A stretch of DNA of 64,000 nt from an uncultured Chlamydiae bacterium (GTDB lineage: Bacteria; Chlamydiota; Chlamydiia; Chlamydiales; Rhabdochlamydiaceae), in contig CAIJXB010000035.1 of assembly GCA_903824495.1 (NCBI GenBank), positions 1-64,000 of the forward strand, written 5' to 3'. Positions 61,069-64,000 of this stretch are shown piece after piece. Within the stretch, counting starts at the first letter, position 1; each line of letters starts with the position of its first letter. Below the pieces are notes generated by a model. The model saw nothing but the letters and a program-made list of their open reading frames with translations. It was not told where the DNA came from and searched no databases. Both the position numbers and the translations under genes were made by a program.

Positions 61069-62196
61069 TCAAAGAGACAAAGTAAAGCGAGCCGATTCTC
61101 GGCTTGCTTTTTTTTTGCCTAAGAGTTTTAGGACTTCAAGACAGAGATCTTTTTTTTCTAGGTTATAAGAAGGAGAGAGAAGATTTTCTACTTCTTGTAA
61201 GAGGGCCTTTTCTGTAAGAGCAGGGCCTATGAGCTCTTTAAATACTTCCTTACCCGCAACAATGTTCACAATACAGTAGAAGGGAAGTAGGACCTTTAAA
61301 ATACGCTGTACGATGAAAAGATCCAAAGGTGCAATGCCATAAGTAACAACAGTGGGAACTTGATGAAGGGCAAGCTCAAGTGTTACCGTTCCAGATTTTG
61401 CAATGGCCATGTAAGAGCTTTTCATGAGGGAGTAGGTCTGAGAGGAGGGGACAAGTTTAATAAGACCTTGGAGATCCTCTTTTTCAATGCAGGCCTCAAG
61501 AAGAGGTAAATAGGCTTCTTGAGATACAGATACAGCTCCTATGACTTTTTCAGAGAGGACCTTTTTTAATACTTTAAGCTGAAGAGGGAAATTTAAAAGG
61601 ATCTCTTTTTTGCGGCTGCCAGGAAAGAGGCTAATAACTGTTTTGTCTTTAGCCCAAGGAAGGATCTCTGATGTGTCTTTTTCGATGCGAGAGACTAGGG
61701 GATGTCCTACATACTCAACATTGAACTTTTCTGAAAACAGCTTCTTTTCAAAAGGAAAAATGGAAAGGAGTAGATCGAGATTTTTCTCCATAAGGGCAAT
61801 TCTGCCTTTACCATGAGCCCAGACGGAAGGACAGATGTAGTGGATGATCTTTCCTTTAAATCCTTTTCTGCGAAGGTGTCTTTCCATTCTTAGATTGAAT
61901 CCTGGATAGTCGATGAAAAGAACCTTTTCAGGTTTTGTTTTTAAGATGAGGTGTGCAAGTGAGTAGAAGTGATAGATGAGTTTGGGTAGGGCTAAAAAGA
62001 CATCAACAAATCCCATCACCTGAAACTCTTCCATCGGAAGAACACATTTAAAGGAGGTGTGTTTCCTCATGCGAGGGCCGCCAACCCCCATAATTTTAAG
62101 ATGGGAGTTTTCATCAAAGAGGCTCTCTAAAAGAGCCTCTCCATGCAAATCTCCACTTGGCTCTCCTGCAAAGATGAATAGATCGTAGCTCATCAT
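61069..62196 (-). CDS. lpxB: Lipid-A-disaccharide synthase
   Basis: This 375-residue GT19 enzyme joins UDP-diacyl-GlcN and lipid X to form the lipid A disaccharide. It has the N-terminal FAGEPSGDLHGEAL, the central VGHPLVSR, the donor region LFPGSRKKEI and AKSGTVTLELALHQVPTVV. It starts at ATG 62196, overlapping the stop of the hydrolase gene. The window thus encodes late lipid A assembly beside pcnB, as in chlamydiae. Its 3' end contains a + strand terminator. Confidence 0.96.
   Translation of the reverse strand: MMSYDLFIFAGEPSGDLHGEALLESLFDENSHLKIMGVGGPRMRKHTSFKCVLPMEEFQVMGFVDVFLALPKLIYHFYSLAHLILKTKPEKVLFIDYPGFNLRMERHLRRKGFKGKIIHYICPSVWAHGKGRIALMEKNLDLLLSIFPFEKKLFSEKFNVEYVGHPLVSRIEKDTSEILPWAKDKTVISLFPGSRKKEILLNFPLQLKVLKKVLSEKVIGAVSVSQEAYLPLLEACIEKEDLQGLIKLVPSSQTYSLMKSSYMAIAKSGTVTLELALHQVPTVVTYGIAPLDLFIVQRILKVLLPFYCIVNIVAGKEVFKELIGPALTEKALLQEVENLLSPSYNLEKKDLCLEVLKLLGKKKASRESARFTLSL
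61084..61116 (+). terminator. Second terminator, inside the 3' end of lpxB
   Basis: AAAGCGAGCCGA (61084-61095) pairs with TCGGCTTGCTTT (61099-61110) with one wobble, followed by T. It lies in the coding end of convergent lpxB, so it serves the + strand only. Confidence 0.75.
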
Positions 62197-62957
62197 GTAA
62201 GTCCTAACTTGTGAGCAATCCAAAGAGCCCCTTCTTCAAAGGTCTCTTTAGAAGTTCCATGTCCTAAGTGTCCAATAGATGGTTTTAAAACAAGCTCTAT
62301 GTGAGGAGATCTGATATTGTGATCAAAAGCTGCATTTGTGAGATTTCTTATCCATGTATAGCAGCGGTCTGTTCCAACTCTGAGGTCTCGATTGCCAATG
62401 TAGGTCTTGATTGTCTTGTGAAGAAGTTTTGAGGTAAGCTTGTCAATATCGAGCGCCTCAACACTTGGTAGTTCTTTTAGATTTTTAAATTCTACACACT
62501 CATCTAAACGAGTGAGCGGCGCATAAGTTAAAAGAGTGGAAATCTCTGAAAACCTTGCTGCAATGTGACTTGCTAAAAAGCCACCTCTAGAAAGTCCCAT
62601 AATGGCTACTTTGCTAGGACTGCCTAAATGATCAAAAAGAATACGTAGTGATGTTTCTAAATCATCTAAAAAGTTTGCAAGAACGTCTGATCCACTGCTC
62701 ATTTCCTCAGCCCACTTGTTCATCGCCTGTGTTGCAAGAAGACCATTTCCGTGGAAAGGCAGATTAACAGAAAACACTCGCACAGGGTATTTGTTTTGCA
62801 GGAAGCTAACAGGCTGATTGAAAGGATCGGTTAATAGGCTCTCTTCAGCCGAAAGCGCTAAATAGATGATGCAGGGCAGATCTGGCTCTGCCAGATCAGG
62901 CCCCGTATAAAACAGAGGGATAGGAGTTTTAAAAAGCGGTTGTTTTAACGAGCTCAT
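62193..62957 (-). CDS. Alpha/beta hydrolase
   Basis: This 254-residue protein has an alpha/beta-hydrolase fold with the nucleophile elbow AIMGLSRGGFLASHIAA (G-x-S-x-G). A late His comes in SIGHLGHGTSKET, and an Asp/Glu in between (YIGNRDLRVGTDRC) may complete the triad. No signal peptide. It is coupled by overlap to both pcnB and lpxB. The substrate is unknown. Confidence 0.8.
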   Translation of the reverse strand: MSSLKQPLFKTPIPLFYTGPDLAEPDLPCIIYLALSAEESLLTDPFNQPVSFLQNKYPVRVFSVNLPFHGNGLLATQAMNKWAEEMSSGSDVLANFLDDLETSLRILFDHLGSPSKVAIMGLSRGGFLASHIAARFSEISTLLTYAPLTRLDECVEFKNLKELPSVEALDIDKLTSKLLHKTIKTYIGNRDLRVGTDRCYTWIRNLTNAAFDHNIRSPHIELVLKPSIGHLGHGTSKETFEEGALWIAHKLGLT

Positions 62958-64000
62958 GGGGATTCAACGGAAGGGGGCTTTTTTCTGGGCTTTCGTCTTC
63001 GCCTTTTCTTTTTGGGAGCGAGCTCATCAGCTGGTGGGGCCCCAGAAACGGGCCATAGCAGCTCTATCCACTGATCAAGCGGCTTTTGCAGGGAAGGGTC
63101 TAAAAGGGCCCTTAGTTGAAGGAATTCCACGGCTAGCGGGAAGCTAGGGTCGTTTGGAACGCGGAGCGTCTTTGAACGCCTTTTTTCAATAGGAATGAGC
63201 CTAAATTGCAGCGTGAGGATCGAGGCTGCGATGATTTTTAACCTTTTAGGTACGAGGAAAAAGGATCCAAAAGCTTCTTGGAAAACATGAAAAGCCTCGT
63301 TTTGAATCTCTCCAAAATGGGGAGGTTTTTCTTTTCCAGTGTGGAGCAGTTGGATTCTTTTTTCAAAGAGAGGGTATACAAGGCTTGCGAGCAAGATGCA
63401 GCGATCTAAAGGTCGCTTTTCATTCTCGTTATTCCAAGAATCGATCTTATTTAGAAAAGAGTAGATCACTTCTCCCTCATCTGTTTCCATAAAAGAAGCA
63501 AGAGCTGGTAGAAGTAGTTGTAAAAGGCCATATTCGATCATAAGACGGAAAAAGCTTTCTGCAGCGCCAGACTCTAGCATGCGAAGGAGCTCTTCTAGAA
63601 TACGGGTGGAGGAGCTTTTTAAAATCTCTTGTTTGGATTCAATCAGGGCAAGTCTTGTATCGTGGTCGATCTCAAATCCAAATCGAGCTCTAAATTTTAA
63701 TAGGCGTATCATTCGAACAGGATCTTGCTTAAAGCGAATGAACGGCTGACCGATCGTGCGTAAATATTTTTTTTCTATGTCTTTGAATCCATCGACATAA
63801 TCGATGATCGTTTGCTTGGCAGAATCGTAGAAAAGGCCGTTGATCGTAAAGTCTCTTCGCAAAACGTCTTCTTCTGGGGATCCCCAGACGTTATCTCGAA
63901 CAATCAGGGCGTCATTTTCATTATCTCCTGAGCGGAAGGTGGATACTTCGATGATCTTGCTTCCGAAGCGGATGTGGGCTAGGCGGAATCTTTTGCCAAT
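62954..64000 (-). CDS. pcnB: Poly(A) polymerase/CCA-adding-type nucleotidyltransferase, 5' end outside window
   Basis: The gene runs off the window end: 349 codons (348 residues plus stop) are present and the frame is open to base 64000. Visible are FRLAHIRFGSKIIEVSTFRSG, the signature RRDFTINGLFYD (head domain), the arginine-rich PVRMIRLLKFRARFGFEID and a helical tail. The end is very basic (KKKRRRRKPRKK), as in PcnB poly(A) polymerases, which tag RNA for decay. A tRNA CCA-adding role cannot be excluded without the missing N-terminus. It overlaps the hydrolase gene by four bases. Confidence 0.9.
   Translation of the reverse strand: MGKRFRLAHIRFGSKIIEVSTFRSGDNENDALIVRDNVWGSPEEDVLRRDFTINGLFYDSAKQTIIDYVDGFKDIEKKYLRTIGQPFIRFKQDPVRMIRLLKFRARFGFEIDHDTRLALIESKQEILKSSSTRILEELLRMLESGAAESFFRLMIEYGLLQLLLPALASFMETDEGEVIYSFLNKIDSWNNENEKRPLDRCILLASLVYPLFEKRIQLLHTGKEKPPHFGEIQNEAFHVFQEAFGSFFLVPKRLKIIAASILTLQFRLIPIEKRRSKTLRVPNDPSFPLAVEFLQLRALLDPSLQKPLDQWIELLWPVSGAPPADELAPKKKRRRRKPRKKPPSVESP

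Overview
The window reads as the chromosome of a chlamydia-like bacterium (phylum Chlamydiota, outside the genus Chlamydia). Evidence: two tandem MOMP-like porins downstream of a 5S rRNA; a stand-alone SWIB-domain protein; a plant-type PlsB acyltransferase; an NtrC-type regulator near recO; a putative two-helix inclusion membrane protein; and gene orders that match C. trachomatis blocks as I remember them. These blocks are pheT / LysM / yidD / DUF155 / recO, then HAD / truA / ispD / SWIB / prfB / yebC, then insulinase / plsB / rng / yceD / rpmF / plsX, then lpxB / pcnB. I could not assign family or genus. The blocks are joined in a different order and separated by accessory islands.

Layout. 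1-3.0 kb: 3' end of 5S rRNA, then two paralogous outer-membrane porins with similar structured leaders. 3.0-11.5 kb: a structured intergenic element, a lipoprotein, pheT, a LysM protein, yidD, DUF155, tRNA-Leu(GAG), a candidate Inc protein and recO. 11.6-18.5 kb: tRNA-Arg(UCG), rlmN, hpf and a tightly overlapping run of PD-(D/E)XK protein, Maf/MptE-like protein, MORN-repeat protein and a second Maf/MptE-like protein. 18.5-25 kb: sigma-54 activator, M15-like lipoprotein, tRNA-Leu(CAA) whose 3' end and terminator are repeated 1.3 kb away across an OpgC-like gene, and a very Gly-rich surface protein. 25-31 kb: AbrB-Doc toxin-antitoxin pair, stress proteins (BON, CsbD, DUF3309), FKBP, an HTH-DUF6314 regulator with a divergent small gene, and two membrane-anchored kinase-like proteins. 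31-43.5 kb: HAD, truA, ispD, SWIB, an envelope-glycan gene set (nucleotidyltransferase, LicD-like, barrel, secreted glycosyltransferase, beta-propeller), a repeat propeller protein, prfB with a programmed frameshift, two acetyltransferases and yebC. 43.5-45.5 kb: two proteins sharing a Cys-containing repeat I do not recognise. 45.7-57 kb: MGDG-synthase-like enzyme, insulinase, plsB, rng, a DUF2608/Fic insertion, plsX, rpmF and yceD. 57.2-64 kb: a 1169-residue cysteine-free protein with a near-consensus promoter, lpxB, a hydrolase and a pcnB gene cut by the window end.

Functional themes are translation and RNA maintenance, envelope biogenesis (lipid A, phospholipid, glycolipid, periplasmic glucan and a probable new surface glycan), and secreted or surface proteins typical of intracellular chlamydiae. 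The least explained parts are the Maf/MORN operon, the secreted glycan operon, the six-repeat array in front of a Fic protein lacking its catalytic histidine, the Cys-repeat pair, and the tRNA-end repeat around opgC. No transposase, integrase, prophage or CRISPR array was seen.
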